64,000 nt of DNA from Rhodococcus sp. ARC_M5 (GTDB taxonomy: Bacteria > Actinomycetota > Actinomycetes > Mycobacteriales > Mycobacteriaceae). A model generated the notes under the pieces. It had not been told where the DNA came from, ran no database searches, and saw only the letters and a list, made by a program, of their open reading frames with translations. Below are positions 1 through 8,586 of the stretch, one piece after another. Where the stretch lies: assembly GCF_022810405.1 (NCBI RefSeq), contig NZ_JALGQE010000018.1, positions 25,076-89,075 of the forward strand, read 5' to 3'. Each line of letters opens with the position of its first letter. Positions within the stretch are counted from its first letter, which is position 1. The translations under genes were made by a program, and so were the position numbers.

Positions 1-10
1 TGCGCGGCGG

Positions 11-580
11 TCACAGCAGACCGCCGCCCAATACGTTGCCTGCCAGTCCGACCACCACGGGGATGATGCCGAGGCAGATGAAGGCGGGCAGAAAGCACAG
101 ACCCAGTGGCCCACTGATCAGCACACCGGCGCGCTCGGCCGCAGCAGCCGAGGCGTCTTCGGCCCGGGTTCGTTGGGTCGCAGCGAGTTCCGTCATCGCC
201 GACGCCATGGACGACCCCGCTCGGGCAGACCGCCGTGCCATCCTGGCCAGAGCCTCGGTCTCCGGATCCTGCGCGACGCTGTCCCAGGCGGTCTGCGCAT
301 CGGCACCGAGTTCGAGCAGATCGGCTGCCTTGCGCAGCGCGACACCGAACGACGCAGGTGCGGACTGCGCCGCTGCCGCAGCGGCGGTCGATATCGGTAA
401 GCCGGACCGCAGACATGCGGCGAGCAGATCGAAGGTCGTGGCCACCGCGAGGGGGTCGGGTATCGGCGCATCGACGGCGTCGGTATCGACGCTGCTCTCG
501 GGTGCCAGCCTGCGCAACCCGCCCGCGACCGAGGGCAGTATGATCAACGCCGTTGCCACACAGAGCATCGTCGCCCACAT
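11..580 (-). CDS. tadC: TadC-like type II secretion F family protein
   Basis: Inner-membrane platform protein of a Tad/Flp pilus assembly machine. The 189-residue product has an N-terminal hydrophobic segment, a central helical F-domain (DLLAACLRSGLPISTAAAAA onward) and a C-terminal membrane segment (SGPLGLCFLPAFICLGIIPV). The start is set at an ATG that shares one base with the tadB stop (TGATG), which implies translational coupling; an upstream in-frame extension lies inside tadB and is ignored. Size and position match M. tuberculosis Rv3657c. The pilin and TadE-like genes expected next would lie beyond the left edge. Confidence 0.85.
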   Translation of the reverse strand: MWATMLCVATALIILPSVAGGLRRLAPESSVDTDAVDAPIPDPLAVATTFDLLAACLRSGLPISTAAAAAAQSAPASFGVALRKAADLLELGADAQTAWDSVAQDPETEALARMARRSARAGSSMASAMTELAATQRTRAEDASAAAAERAGVLISGPLGLCFLPAFICLGIIPVVVGLAGNVLGGGLL

Positions 581-1359
581 CACGTCGTCACCTTGCCGGT
601 GATCGCATCCGTCCACAGCAGTCCCGCGCAGCCCAGCGCCGTGCCGATGAGTAACAACATTCCTCCGAGCCCACCGCCGAGCAGAATCTGCAACGGGTTC
701 GCGCCCATCAACTGCCCGAGTGCGACGCCGAGGATCGGAAGACCTGCAAGCACCAGCGCGGTGGCACGGGCACCGGCGAGCGAGGCATCGGTTCGTTCAC
801 GGAATCGTCTGCGTCCGAGCATGTCCTCGCGGACCGCATCGAGCAGCTCGGCAAGTGCAAGTCCGTGCTCATCGGCCACCCGCCACGCGGCCGCCAATCG
901 GTTCAGCTCCGGGTCCAGCAGCGGATCGGAGGACGCGATGCCGTCGGCCGGTCGGCCACCGAGCCTCGATCGCGAGGCCGCACCGCGCAGTGCTGCCGAC
1001 GCGATACCGCCGCATTCGTCCGCAGCAACCGCGCTGGCCGTGGCCGGATGGGACCCGACGCGGAGCTCGCCGATGACCACCTCGACCCCGGTTGCGAGCC
1101 AGTTCAATTCGTCGGCGCGCCGGCCGCGTTCGAGTCGCCGACGATAGCGCTGCCAACCGGTACCACCCGCCACCGCTGCCGCGCTCACGGCCCAGATTCC
1201 GCCGAACAACCACACCGTCACGGCCGCAACCACAGCGCAGCACACCGGCACAATCCATCGCGGCGCGATGGGCGTCGTTCGTACCGGACGAGGCAACCGA
1301 CGGAAACCGTTCGGCCACAGGCTCACTGCAGCAGCGAGGACCAGCAGCGCGGCCGTCAT
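580..1359 (-). CDS. tadB: TadB-like type II secretion F family protein
   Basis: Second platform protein of the Tad pilus system, 259 residues, equivalent in place to Rv3658c. Two hydrophobic segments near the N-terminus and two near the C-terminus (ALVLAGLPILGVALGQLMGA and a following glycine-rich segment) flank a soluble F domain. The chosen ATG overlaps the tadA stop as ATGA and has GGAGA six bases upstream; an ATG 15 bases earlier is possible. It sits in a chain of overlapping genes ssd-tadA-tadB-tadC and probably works as a heteromer with TadC around the TadA ATPase. Confidence 0.85.
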   Translation of the reverse strand: MTAALLVLAAAVSLWPNGFRRLPRPVRTTPIAPRWIVPVCCAVVAAVTVWLFGGIWAVSAAAVAGGTGWQRYRRRLERGRRADELNWLATGVEVVIGELRVGSHPATASAVAADECGGIASAALRGAASRSRLGGRPADGIASSDPLLDPELNRLAAAWRVADEHGLALAELLDAVREDMLGRRRFRERTDASLAGARATALVLAGLPILGVALGQLMGANPLQILLGGGLGGMLLLIGTALGCAGLLWTDAITGKVTT

Positions 1360-2540
1360 CGGGAATCTCCGCATCGACGGTCGAGCAGTTCGAGGAGCCG
1401 AGCCTCGCCCGGCGTCGCATCGGCGTCCGCCGACCAGGCCGCCGCGATGTGGACGCGCCCGGTGGGATCGACGTCGACCACTCCGATCTCACGTAGTCGT
1501 CGAGTACCGTCGGCGCTGCGGTGGACGTGCAACACCACCTGAACCGCCGCGGCGAGTTGACTGTGCAGCGCATCTCGCCCCATTCCGCCCAGTGCTGCGA
1601 GGGCTTCGAGTCGAGCAGGCACTTCGGCCGGGGAGTTCGCGTGGATGGTTCCGGCTCCGCCGTCGTGACCTGTGTTGAGTGCCGTCATCAAGTCGATGAC
1701 CTCCGCCCCGCGCACCTCACCGACCACGAGTCGATCGGGTCGCATTCGCAACGCCTGACGCACCAGCTGCCGCACCGATACTTCGCCCACACCTTCGACA
1801 TTGGGCGCTCGCGCAACCAGACGAACCACGTGAGGATGGGCAGGTGCCAACTCTGCCGCGTCCTCGACGCAGACAATTCGCTCGGCTGGATCCACCTCAC
1901 CCAGAAGTGCGGCCAAGAGGGTAGTTTTTCCCGCGCCGGTGCCTCCGACAACGAGAAATGCCAGGCGGCCCAACATGATTCGACGCAACAGCTCGTACCC
2001 GTCTTCTGTGACGGCGCCCGATGCGCGCAGCGCTGCAAGCCCCTGAGTCGCCGGTCTCAGCACCCGAAGAGACACACACGTGCCCCCGCTCGCCACCGGG
2101 GCCAGGACAGCGTGCAGGCGAACGCCGAACGCTCCCTGCCCCACTCCCGGCAGTCGACCGTCGACCCAGGGCTGCGCATCGTCCAGTCGACGGCCGGCCG
2201 AGAGCGCGAGCCGTTGCGCCAGGCGACGCACTGCCGCCTCGTCGACGAAGCGAACCTCGGTGCGCTCGAGACCGCGGCCACGGTCGATCCACACCTGATC
2301 CGGGGCGGTGACCAGTACATCGGTCACTCCCGGCTCGGACAGCAGTGGCTCCAACGGGCCCGCTCCGGTCAGCTCCGTCTGCAGAACACGCAGGGCCGCA
2401 AGCATATCGGTGTCTCCGAGCACCCCACCCGCTTCCGCACGAATGGCCGCGGCGACGGTAGCAGGGACCGGGGCAACGGCCGAAGCCGCCAAGCGATCAC
2501 GGACGCGGTCCAGCAGCTCCGCAGTGACGACGGCACTCAT
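1356..2540 (-). CDS. tadA: TadA/CpaF-family secretion ATPase
   Basis: Hexameric ATPase that powers Tad/Flp pilus assembly at the cytoplasmic face of the membrane. The 394-residue product has the Walker A motif GGTGAGKTT, an Asp box around GEVRGAEVIDLMTALNTGHDG, and the His box GTIHANSPAEVPARLEAL typical of the VirB11/TadA branch. The start is the ATG overlapping the ssd stop (ATGA); the longer open frame upstream is noncoding. M. tuberculosis Rv3659c is the positional counterpart. Co-transcription with the flanking genes is inferred from 4-base overlaps. Confidence 0.92.
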   Translation of the reverse strand: MSAVVTAELLDRVRDRLAASAVAPVPATVAAAIRAEAGGVLGDTDMLAALRVLQTELTGAGPLEPLLSEPGVTDVLVTAPDQVWIDRGRGLERTEVRFVDEAAVRRLAQRLALSAGRRLDDAQPWVDGRLPGVGQGAFGVRLHAVLAPVASGGTCVSLRVLRPATQGLAALRASGAVTEDGYELLRRIMLGRLAFLVVGGTGAGKTTLLAALLGEVDPAERIVCVEDAAELAPAHPHVVRLVARAPNVEGVGEVSVRQLVRQALRMRPDRLVVGEVRGAEVIDLMTALNTGHDGGAGTIHANSPAEVPARLEALAALGGMGRDALHSQLAAAVQVVLHVHRSADGTRRLREIGVVDVDPTGRVHIAAAWSADADATPGEARLLELLDRRCGDSR

Positions 2541-3652
2541 GCTGCCCACCCCTGGCCACCGGGCTTGTGCGCGAACGTATCGAGCACCTCGTTCGCAGCA
2601 GCGGCTAATCGCGAACGCCGACCGAGCATCAGGCCCCCTCGTTCCAGACGCTCGGCCAACCCGGGCTCGGCGCGCATCGACGCCAACAACGGCAGTTCGA
2701 GGGCCACCGCGATGTCGTCCGCTCGAAGCCCGCCCGGCGCAGGCCCCCGCACGACGAGGCCGACGTTGGCATTTCGATCCGCCACATACGCGGCCACCGC
2801 CTCGGCGGAGGTCACAGCACGGAGCTCTGCCGGAAGCATCAGCGCGACGAGGTCCGCCGCGTCGTACACAGCGTCGGAGACGTCGCTGGGATGGCGCGGG
2901 GCGTCGCACACCACCAGGTCGCCTGCTGCGCGTCCAGCGTCGAGCACAGCTGTCACAGCGACGGCAGTCAGCCCGACGCTGCGGTTCTCGGATCTGCCCA
3001 GCGCCAACACCGACAGCCCGTCCCGCGAGGGCAATGCACCGTGCAAGGCGTCAGCGGATACTCGACCACCTTCGACGACCAACCCGGACCAACGGAGACC
3101 GGGCGTGTTCTCCCAGCCGAGCAACAGATCGAGCCCGCTGCCGTACCGGTCGCCCTCGACGAGCAGCACGCGGCGGCTCGCGCGACTACCGCAGAGCCCG
3201 AGTGCAGCTGCGAACGTCGATGCACCCGCACCACCTCGCGCGCCGACCACGGCGATGACTCCGCCGTCTCCTGTCGGTGCCGACGCCGGCTCGCCCAGTA
3301 TGCGTACCAACACATCCTCGTCCGCGGGCAGCGAGATCACATGTTCGGCACCGAGCGCGGTGGCAGTGCGCCAGTCGTCGAGTGACGGCGTCGAAGCAGT
3401 CACGAGAACGACGCCCGCGCGTCGCGAATATCCGGCCGACAAAGCGGTCTCGGCGGACGCAAAATCGATCAGAACAGTCCCGGCGCGATCCCAGATCGAC
3501 CGCGTCGAGCTGATACCGACCAGTAAGTTCTGCTCTTCCACAACACAATCCGCGGCCGCAGCGATTCGATACACGTCCTCGCGGAGGCCGCGAAGTTCGA
3601 TCGACATCGTCACGGCCGGGTGCACGCTTCGTTGCCGGGAGTCCGTTTCCAT
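2537..3652 (-). CDS. ssd: Ssd/CpaE-like septum-site determining protein
   Basis: MinD/CpaE-like ATPase of 371 residues at the head of the Tad operon. The C-terminal half has the deviant Walker A GARGGAGASTFAAALGLC, a switch-like VVCDAPRHPSD and a TM-less ParA fold; the N-terminal 110 residues look like a pseudo-receiver domain. CpaE proteins localise pilus machinery, and the M. tuberculosis orthologue Rv3660c (Ssd) interferes with septum formation when overproduced. The start at METDSRQRS is preferred because the earlier in-frame ATG lies in AT-richer DNA; a start 15 codons later (MSIELRG) cannot be excluded. Confidence 0.8.
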   Translation of the reverse strand: METDSRQRSVHPAVTMSIELRGLREDVYRIAAAADCVVEEQNLLVGISSTRSIWDRAGTVLIDFASAETALSAGYSRRAGVVLVTASTPSLDDWRTATALGAEHVISLPADEDVLVRILGEPASAPTGDGGVIAVVGARGGAGASTFAAALGLCGSRASRRVLLVEGDRYGSGLDLLLGWENTPGLRWSGLVVEGGRVSADALHGALPSRDGLSVLALGRSENRSVGLTAVAVTAVLDAGRAAGDLVVCDAPRHPSDVSDAVYDAADLVALMLPAELRAVTSAEAVAAYVADRNANVGLVVRGPAPGGLRADDIAVALELPLLASMRAEPGLAERLERGGLMLGRRSRLAAAANEVLDTFAHKPGGQGWAA

Positions 3653-3768
3653 GACACCAAGCCTGCGTGAGAATGTGCTCGAGATGCGCGCGACTTGGGA
3701 AAATGTGGATAGATTCGGGCCTGTGGATGAATATCGGTACTGCTGTACCAAATTTCGGCCTACCCCGG

Positions 3769-3867
3769 AAAAGAGGACGACCCTCGCCAGGGGGGGAGGA
3801 GGCGAGGGTCGTCTGGTTCAGCCCCGGGGGGTCGGGCTGAACACCGCCCGGAATGAACCGGGCTCGT
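3769..3867 (-). ncRNA. 6C-type small RNA (B11-like)
   Basis: Read on the minus strand, this segment folds into a short 6-bp stem (3863-3858/3851-3846), a 9-bp perfect stem (3842-3834/3824-3816) with a loop containing six consecutive C, and a 13-bp perfect stem (3813-3801/3788-3776) with a loop containing seven consecutive C, followed by CTCTTTT as an intrinsic terminator. Two stems with runs of at least six C define the Rfam 6C RNA family. Its place between ssd and the HAD gene is the same as B11/6C RNA in M. tuberculosis (between Rv3660c and Rv3661). The C-rich loops are thought to base-pair with G-rich mRNA sites. Confidence 0.85.
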
Positions 3868-3872
3868 AGAAA

Positions 3873-3903
3873 ATACTACACCCGTGGACGTCCTTGTTTG
3901 CAA
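3873..3903 (-). promoter_or_regulatory. Putative promoter of the 6C-type RNA
   Basis: Minus-strand TAGTAT at 3878-3873 resembles a -10 box, with TTGCAA at 3903-3898 as a possible -35 and 19 bases between. A start near 3867 would give a transcript of about 100 nt ending at the U-run after the second C-loop hairpin, close to the size of the mycobacterial RNA. The spacing is longer than ideal, so the -35 assignment is tentative. Confidence 0.45.
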
Positions 3904-3987
3904 GTTCAACCGTCGGTTTTTCTCGTCCGTGTCGAGCCGAGTCCGCCAGTGTCACCGCACGACATCCACCGGTCACCACCGGCCACT

Positions 3988-4833
3988 ATGGTGACAAACG
4001 TGACCCAAAGCGCGAGTAACGACGACGCCCCGGCCGGCCGACGCCCAGCGCGCGTCGCGGCTTTCTTCGACCTCGACAAAACGATCATCGCGAAGTCCAG
4101 CACGCTTGCATTCAGCAAGCCGTTCTTCGACCAAGGACTCATCAATCGACGCGCGGTCCTCAAGAGCAGCTACGCACAGTTCCTGTTCCTGCTCTCCGGT
4201 GCCGATCACGATCAGATGGAACGCATGCGCGCCCACATCGCGAGCATGACCGCCGGGTGGGATGTCGAACAGGTGCGAGCCGTCGTCGCCGAAACGCTGC
4301 ACAACATCGTCGACCCCCTCGTGTTCGCAGAAGCTGCCGACCTCATCGCCGATCACAAGCTCCGAGGACACGACGTCGTGATCGTCTCGGCGTCCGGCGG
4401 CGAGATCGTCCACCCCATTGCCGAAATGCTGGGTGCCGACCACAGTATGGCCACGACGATGGTGACCGTGGACGGCAAGTACATCGGCGAGGTCGACTTC
4501 TACTGCTACGGCGCGGGAAAAGTCGACGCCATGAACTCCCTGGCCGCACAACATGATTACGATCTGACGTCGAGCTACGCCTACTCCGATTCGATCACCG
4601 ACGTTCCGATGCTGCGCGCCGTCGGACACCCGACGGCCGTCAACCCCGATCGTGCACTGCGCAAGGAGGCCGCCTCCAACGGATGGCCGATCCTCACCTT
4701 CTCGAACCCGGTCTCGCTGCGATCACGGATTCAGACCCCATCCGGAAAAACCGTAGCGGTCAGTGCCGCAGCAAGTTTCAGCGCACTGGCCGCCGGTCTG
4801 GTCACCTACGGACTACTCCGTAGAAAACGATGA
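3988..4833 (+). CDS. HAD-IB family phosphatase (Rv3661-like)
   Basis: Haloacid-dehalogenase superfamily hydrolase of the SerB-like IB subfamily, 281 residues. Motif I FFDLDKTII, motif II IVSASGG and motif IV YAYSDSITDVPML are intact, so phosphatase activity on a small phosphorylated metabolite is expected; the substrate is unknown. A C-terminal hydrophobic helix followed by LLRRKR suggests a membrane tail anchor. The start is the ATG at 3988; the open frame further upstream runs through the 6C RNA region and is not coding. It lies between two small-RNA loci exactly as Rv3661 does. Confidence 0.85.
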   Translation: MVTNVTQSASNDDAPAGRRPARVAAFFDLDKTIIAKSSTLAFSKPFFDQGLINRRAVLKSSYAQFLFLLSGADHDQMERMRAHIASMTAGWDVEQVRAVVAETLHNIVDPLVFAEAADLIADHKLRGHDVVIVSASGGEIVHPIAEMLGADHSMATTMVTVDGKYIGEVDFYCYGAGKVDAMNSLAAQHDYDLTSSYAYSDSITDVPMLRAVGHPTAVNPDRALRKEAASNGWPILTFSNPVSLRSRIQTPSGKTVAVSAAASFSALAAGLVTYGLLRRKR

Positions 4834-4844
4834 GGCTCAACCCC

Positions 4845-4873
4845 TTGATGTGAGGCGCGTCACGGGGTACAAA
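4845..4873 (+). promoter_or_regulatory. Sigma-70-type promoter of Ms1-like RNA
   Basis: TTGATG at 4845-4850 and TACAAA at 4868-4873 are separated by exactly 17 bases, a good housekeeping-sigma promoter, 12 bases after the HAD stop codon. Transcription would begin near 4880. Confidence 0.65.
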
Positions 4874-4879
4874 TGACGT

Positions 4880-5184
4880 ACGGAAGAACGGAAGGCCAAG
4901 ATCGAATCGGAAGAGAAGATTCGCTCTCCCGACCGCCCTTCCCAGCACGGACACCAGGCACCCACGCGGAGCGGCCACCTAATGGCAGAAGCGCTGTGGG
5001 CCTGCGAGATTCGTCGATGATCAGCAAGAACCCTGCACCGGTTGCAGGGATGACCTCATCACCGTCGAACCTTCGCCGAGGCCACGTGGTTTTCCACCAC
5101 AGCCCACCTGAGCACGCTTGGTAACCAGGCGCTCCGTGCTAACGGGCGGCGACGTCGACGCAAGTCGGCATCGCCGCCCTTTTA
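4880..5184 (+). ncRNA. Ms1/MTS2823-like 6S-analogue RNA
   Basis: This gene-free region between the HAD gene and the Rv3662c-like gene starts with a good promoter and ends with an intrinsic terminator (stem 5144-5152/5171-5179, followed by TTTTA), giving a transcript of about 305 nt. Several internal hairpins are visible: 4903-4908/4918-4923, 5031-5037/5043-5049 and a compound stem about 5111-5140 (AGCACG/CGTGCT outside, CTTGG/CCAGG inside). M. tuberculosis MTS2823 and M. smegmatis Ms1 (304 nt) sit in the same place; Ms1 binds core RNA polymerase in stationary phase. Length, synteny and signals agree; primary-sequence homology was not tested. Confidence 0.8.
5144..5184 (+). terminator. Intrinsic terminator of Ms1-like RNA
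   Basis: A perfect 9-bp GC stem (GGGCGGCGA with TCGCCGCCC) closes an inner GTCGAC-containing loop and is followed directly by TTTTA. It also faces the 3' end of the minus-strand gene ending at 5195. Confidence 0.8.
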
Positions 5185-5194
5185 CGTGCGTGGG

Positions 5195-5941
5195 CTATAC
5201 CGCAGCTTCGGCAATCGAAGTCGCTTCTGCTGCACCGGCTTCGAATGCTCCGCAGCACAGGATCACCCAACTCCCGACGCCGGTGGCGGTGCCCTCGGCG
5301 AATCCCGTCGCGCCGTCTCGGTAGGCATTTGCCCGACGCATCCAGCTCACTTCCGGCACCCCGAGGTTGTGGGGGTCGAATCCCGACGACGCCGCGACCA
5401 GTCTCGATGCAGCGCGCGCAACGATGCCGTCGGCGGATCCGAAAGCTTTGAGCGTCAACAATTCACCGTGCACCACGGCTGCGATCACCGGGGCAGGCGC
5501 AGACGTTCCACCGGTCACCAGCTGAGCGAGCAGGTCGAGTCGATCACCGACACCGGCCTCGCTGCGGGGGCGGCCGAGCTCGGAGGCGTCGTCGACGAGG
5601 TCGGCTGCGGCCAACAGATGGAGTCGCGCGAGGGTTTGCAGCGGTGCGCGCTTCCACGTCGAGAGCGTGTTCTGCAGCGCATCACCGTCGAGGGCGGCCG
5701 CGACCCGCAACGCACCGGCGAGAATGGGGTCACCCTCCTCGCCCTCGCGGGGAAAGTCCATCGAACCGCCCTCGAGCGTCGACGACGAACGAGCTGCCCG
5801 AACAGCGGCCTCGGCAGCGGTGGCCGGCCAGCCGCGGCGATTGGCCTTGTGCCGATGCACCGCGCCGAGGGCGTCGCGCGCACGTTCGGCGGAGTCGAGA
5901 ACTCCGGGCAGTTCCAGCAGCGGGGCGAGGGGGTCCGTCAC
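5195..5941 (-). CDS. Rv3662c-like protein, degenerate Fic-like fold
   Basis: A 248-residue cytosolic protein in the place of Rv3662c, usually annotated hypothetical or oxidoreductase. Two stretches recall Fic AMP-transferases: SSSTLEG near residue 55 fits the inhibitory-helix pattern [S/T]xxxE[G/N], and KAFGSADGIVARAASRLV near residue 180 lines up with the active-site loop HPFxxGNGRxxR but lacks the catalytic His and the GNGR residues. If the fold assignment is right, the protein is a catalytically dead Fic relative. Start is GTG. It lies 31 bases upstream-to-downstream after dppD on the same strand and may be the last gene of that operon. Confidence 0.7.
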   Translation of the reverse strand: MTDPLAPLLELPGVLDSAERARDALGAVHRHKANRRGWPATAAEAAVRAARSSSTLEGGSMDFPREGEEGDPILAGALRVAAALDGDALQNTLSTWKRAPLQTLARLHLLAAADLVDDASELGRPRSEAGVGDRLDLLAQLVTGGTSAPAPVIAAVVHGELLTLKAFGSADGIVARAASRLVAASSGFDPHNLGVPEVSWMRRANAYRDGATGFAEGTATGVGSWVILCCGAFEAGAAEATSIAEAAV

Positions 5942-5972
5942 GACAGACGACGGTACCCCCTCCCCTTACCCC

Positions 5973-7646
5973 CTACTTCGCCCCTGCCGCCAACAGCTCG
6001 GCGCGGGCCTGACGACGCTTGGCCTGTTCGGCCGGGTCGGGCACCGGGACGGCCGCGAGCAACCGCTTGGTGTACTCGTTGGTCGGACGACGCAGAATCT
6101 GATCGGTCGTACCGAACTCGGCCAACTTGCCCTTGTTCAACACCGCGATGCGCTTGGCCAGCACCTCCACAACTGCGAGGTCATGGCTGATGAACAGGCA
6201 TGCGAACCCGTACTCCCGCTGCAGTTCCTTGAACAGCTCGAGTACCTTGGCCTGCACCGACACGTCGAGTGCCGACGTGGGTTCGTCGGCCACCAGCAGC
6301 GTCGGCTCCAAAGCCAGCGCCCGGGCGATACCGACGCGCTGACGCTGGCCACCCGACAGCTGGTGGGGGTAGCGGTTGCGCATGGTCCGCGACAGGTGAA
6401 CCCGGTCGAGCAGTTCCTCGACCTTGCGATTTCGGTCTGCCGCGCTGTGCTCGGTGTGCAACAGCATCGGCTCGGCAATCGACTGCCCGATGGGCCAGCG
6501 CGGGTTCAGCGACGAACCCGGATCCTGGAACACGATGCCGACCTTGCTCCGCACCGAACGCAGTTCACGATTCGACAGGTTGGTGATGTCGACCCCCGCG
6601 ATCGACAACGAGCCGCCGGTGAGCTTGTTCAGTCCCACTACGGCCTTGCCGATCGTGGACTTACCCGAGCCGGATTCACCGACGAGACCGACGACCTCAC
6701 CCATCTCGATATCGAGGCTGACCCCGTCGACTGCCCGGAACACGGTGCGACCCGGGTACTCGATGACACCGTCCACGATGTTCAGTGCCCGGGTGTCCTC
6801 GACGGCACTGGGCTCGGCGATCTTCCCGGCTGCCACGGCCTCGATGCTGCTGCCCAGGTGCGGAACCGAGGCGAGCAACTGCTGCGTGTACGGATGCGAC
6901 GCATTCTTGAATATGGTTTGCGCAGCGTCCGTTTCGACGATGACGCCGTCCTTCATCACCGCGATGCGGTCGGCCATGTCTGCCACCACACCCATGTCGT
7001 GGGTGATCAGCACGATCGACGCGTCGATGCGGTTACGCAGATCGCGCATCAGGTCGAGAATCTCCGCCTGCACCGTCACGTCGAGGGCGGTGGTCGGCTC
7101 GTCCGCGATCAGCAACGACGGGTCCGAGGACAGAGCCTGGGCGATCATCGCGCGCTGACGCTGACCACCGGAGAGTTGGTGCGGGTAGAAGTTCACCCGC
7201 GTCTCCGGATCCGGCATCTCGACGAGCTTCAGGAGCTCGACGGCCCGCGCCTTCGCTTCCTTCTTCGACAGCGAGGTGTGGGCACGGATGGCTTCGGTGA
7301 TCTGCCAGCCGATCGAATACACCGGGTTGAGAGCCGTCATCGGCTCCTGGAAGATGACCGCCACATTCTTGCCGCGAATGGGTGCAAGCTGCTTCTCGGG
7401 TAGCCCGACCAGCTCTTTCTCGCCGAGCTTGATGCTGCCCGACACCCGCGAATTATCGGCCAGCAGGCCCGGGACGGCCATCGCCGTCGTCGACTTACCG
7501 GATCCGGATTCGCCGACGATGGCCAGCACCTCGCCGGAAGCGACCGAGAACGAGACGGTGTCGACGGCCTTGCGCCATACCTTCTCGACCTCGAACTCGA
7601 CCGTCAGATCGGTGACGGTCAGGACCGTGTCCTTCTGGATGCCCAT
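5973..7646 (-). CDS. dppD: Peptide ABC transporter, fused double ATPase
   Basis: Energising subunit of a dipeptide/oligopeptide importer, 557 residues, with two complete ABC domains in one chain. Each half has Walker A GESGSGKST and signature LSGGQRQR; the first half matches DppD-type and the second DppF-type domains, including the C-terminal oligopeptide-transporter tails. The ATG at 7646 follows the dppC stop by one base. The fused arrangement is the same as Rv3663c. The preceding in-frame ATG lies inside dppC and is not used. Confidence 0.92.
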   Translation of the reverse strand: MGIQKDTVLTVTDLTVEFEVEKVWRKAVDTVSFSVASGEVLAIVGESGSGKSTTAMAVPGLLADNSRVSGSIKLGEKELVGLPEKQLAPIRGKNVAVIFQEPMTALNPVYSIGWQITEAIRAHTSLSKKEAKARAVELLKLVEMPDPETRVNFYPHQLSGGQRQRAMIAQALSSDPSLLIADEPTTALDVTVQAEILDLMRDLRNRIDASIVLITHDMGVVADMADRIAVMKDGVIVETDAAQTIFKNASHPYTQQLLASVPHLGSSIEAVAAGKIAEPSAVEDTRALNIVDGVIEYPGRTVFRAVDGVSLDIEMGEVVGLVGESGSGKSTIGKAVVGLNKLTGGSLSIAGVDITNLSNRELRSVRSKVGIVFQDPGSSLNPRWPIGQSIAEPMLLHTEHSAADRNRKVEELLDRVHLSRTMRNRYPHQLSGGQRQRVGIARALALEPTLLVADEPTSALDVSVQAKVLELFKELQREYGFACLFISHDLAVVEVLAKRIAVLNKGKLAEFGTTDQILRRPTNEYTKRLLAAVPVPDPAEQAKRRQARAELLAAGAK

Positions 7647-7647
7647 G

Positions 7648-8586
7648 TCAGTTCCGTTTCGGATCGAGTGCGTCACGGAGTGCGTCACCGAGCATGATGA
7701 ACGCGAGCACCGTGACGGAGAGGAACGCGGCCGGGAACAGCACCAGGTGCGGCGCCGTCAGGAACCTGGCCTGGCCGAGGTTGATCTGTAGGCCCCAGGA
7801 GATCTCGGGCGCCTGCAATCCGATTCCGAGGAACGTCAATGTCGCCTCGGCCGCGATGAACGTACCCACCGAGATGGTGGCGTAGATGATCACCGGAGCC
7901 AGCGCGTTGGGAAGGATGTGTCGCACCAGAATGCGGTAGGTCGACGCTCCCAATGCCTGTGCCGCCTGGACGTATTCACTGTTCTTGATCGAGATCACCG
8001 ACGATCGCACCAGGCGCATCGCCGTCATCCAACCGAAGGCCACCAGGGCCAACGACACGGTGAAGATGGTGCGCTGGGCGGTGACGGTGAGCAGGATCAG
8101 GGCACCGAGCAACAGCGGAATCCCGAAGAACACGTCGGTGAAGCGTGCCAGGATGCTGTCGATCGCACCGCCGAAGTAGCCGGCGAGAGCACCGATCAGA
8201 ACGCCGATGATCAGCACGCCGATCACCGAGAGCACACCGATGGACAGCGAGATCCGCGCACCGTAGATGACGTTGGCGTAGTAGTCGCAGCCCTGGATGT
8301 CGGTGCCGAACCAGTGTGCTGCACTGGGTTTCTGACCGGAATTCGACAGCGAACACACACGCGGGTCGATGCCGCGGGCGAACAGCTGCGGGAACACCGC
8401 CATCACCAACAGCACCAGCAGCAGGAACGTGCCGATGATGAAGAACGGGCTCTTACGCAAGAACTTCCACGCGTTGCCCCACAGGCTGGCCTGACCGACC
8501 AACTCGACGGCCTCGCCGGTGACGACGTTACCGGGCTGGCCCTCGTCTGCGGCGTGCTGAGCTGCGCTCGAATCTTCTTTATTCAT
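7648..8586 (-). CDS. dppC: Peptide ABC transporter permease DppC
   Basis: Inner-membrane permease, 312 residues, six predicted helices. The N-terminal OppC-type segment (WGNAWKFLRKSPFFIIGTFL) precedes a periplasmic loop with HWFGTDIQGCDYYANVIYGA, a signature of DppC proteins, and the BPD_transp domain with its EAA-like loop near QAAQALGASTYRILVRHILP. Overlaps the dppB stop by eight bases. Partner of DppB and of the double ATPase. Confidence 0.93.
   Translation of the reverse strand: MNKEDSSAAQHAADEGQPGNVVTGEAVELVGQASLWGNAWKFLRKSPFFIIGTFLLLVLLVMAVFPQLFARGIDPRVCSLSNSGQKPSAAHWFGTDIQGCDYYANVIYGARISLSIGVLSVIGVLIIGVLIGALAGYFGGAIDSILARFTDVFFGIPLLLGALILLTVTAQRTIFTVSLALVAFGWMTAMRLVRSSVISIKNSEYVQAAQALGASTYRILVRHILPNALAPVIIYATISVGTFIAAEATLTFLGIGLQAPEISWGLQINLGQARFLTAPHLVLFPAAFLSVTVLAFIMLGDALRDALDPKRN

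Noticed and set aside
1521..3869. Very long open frame on the plus strand opposite tadA and ssd
   Set aside because: It is antisense to genes with clear motifs and reads as Arg/Ser/Pro-rich low-complexity protein, typical of high-GC shadow frames. The same holds for plus-strand frames opposite dppA, catalase, ask-asd and others.
4873..5124. 83-codon frame in the HAD to Rv3662c-like gap
   Set aside because: It starts at the -10 region of the RNA promoter, has no ribosome site, and the region is better explained by the Ms1-like RNA.
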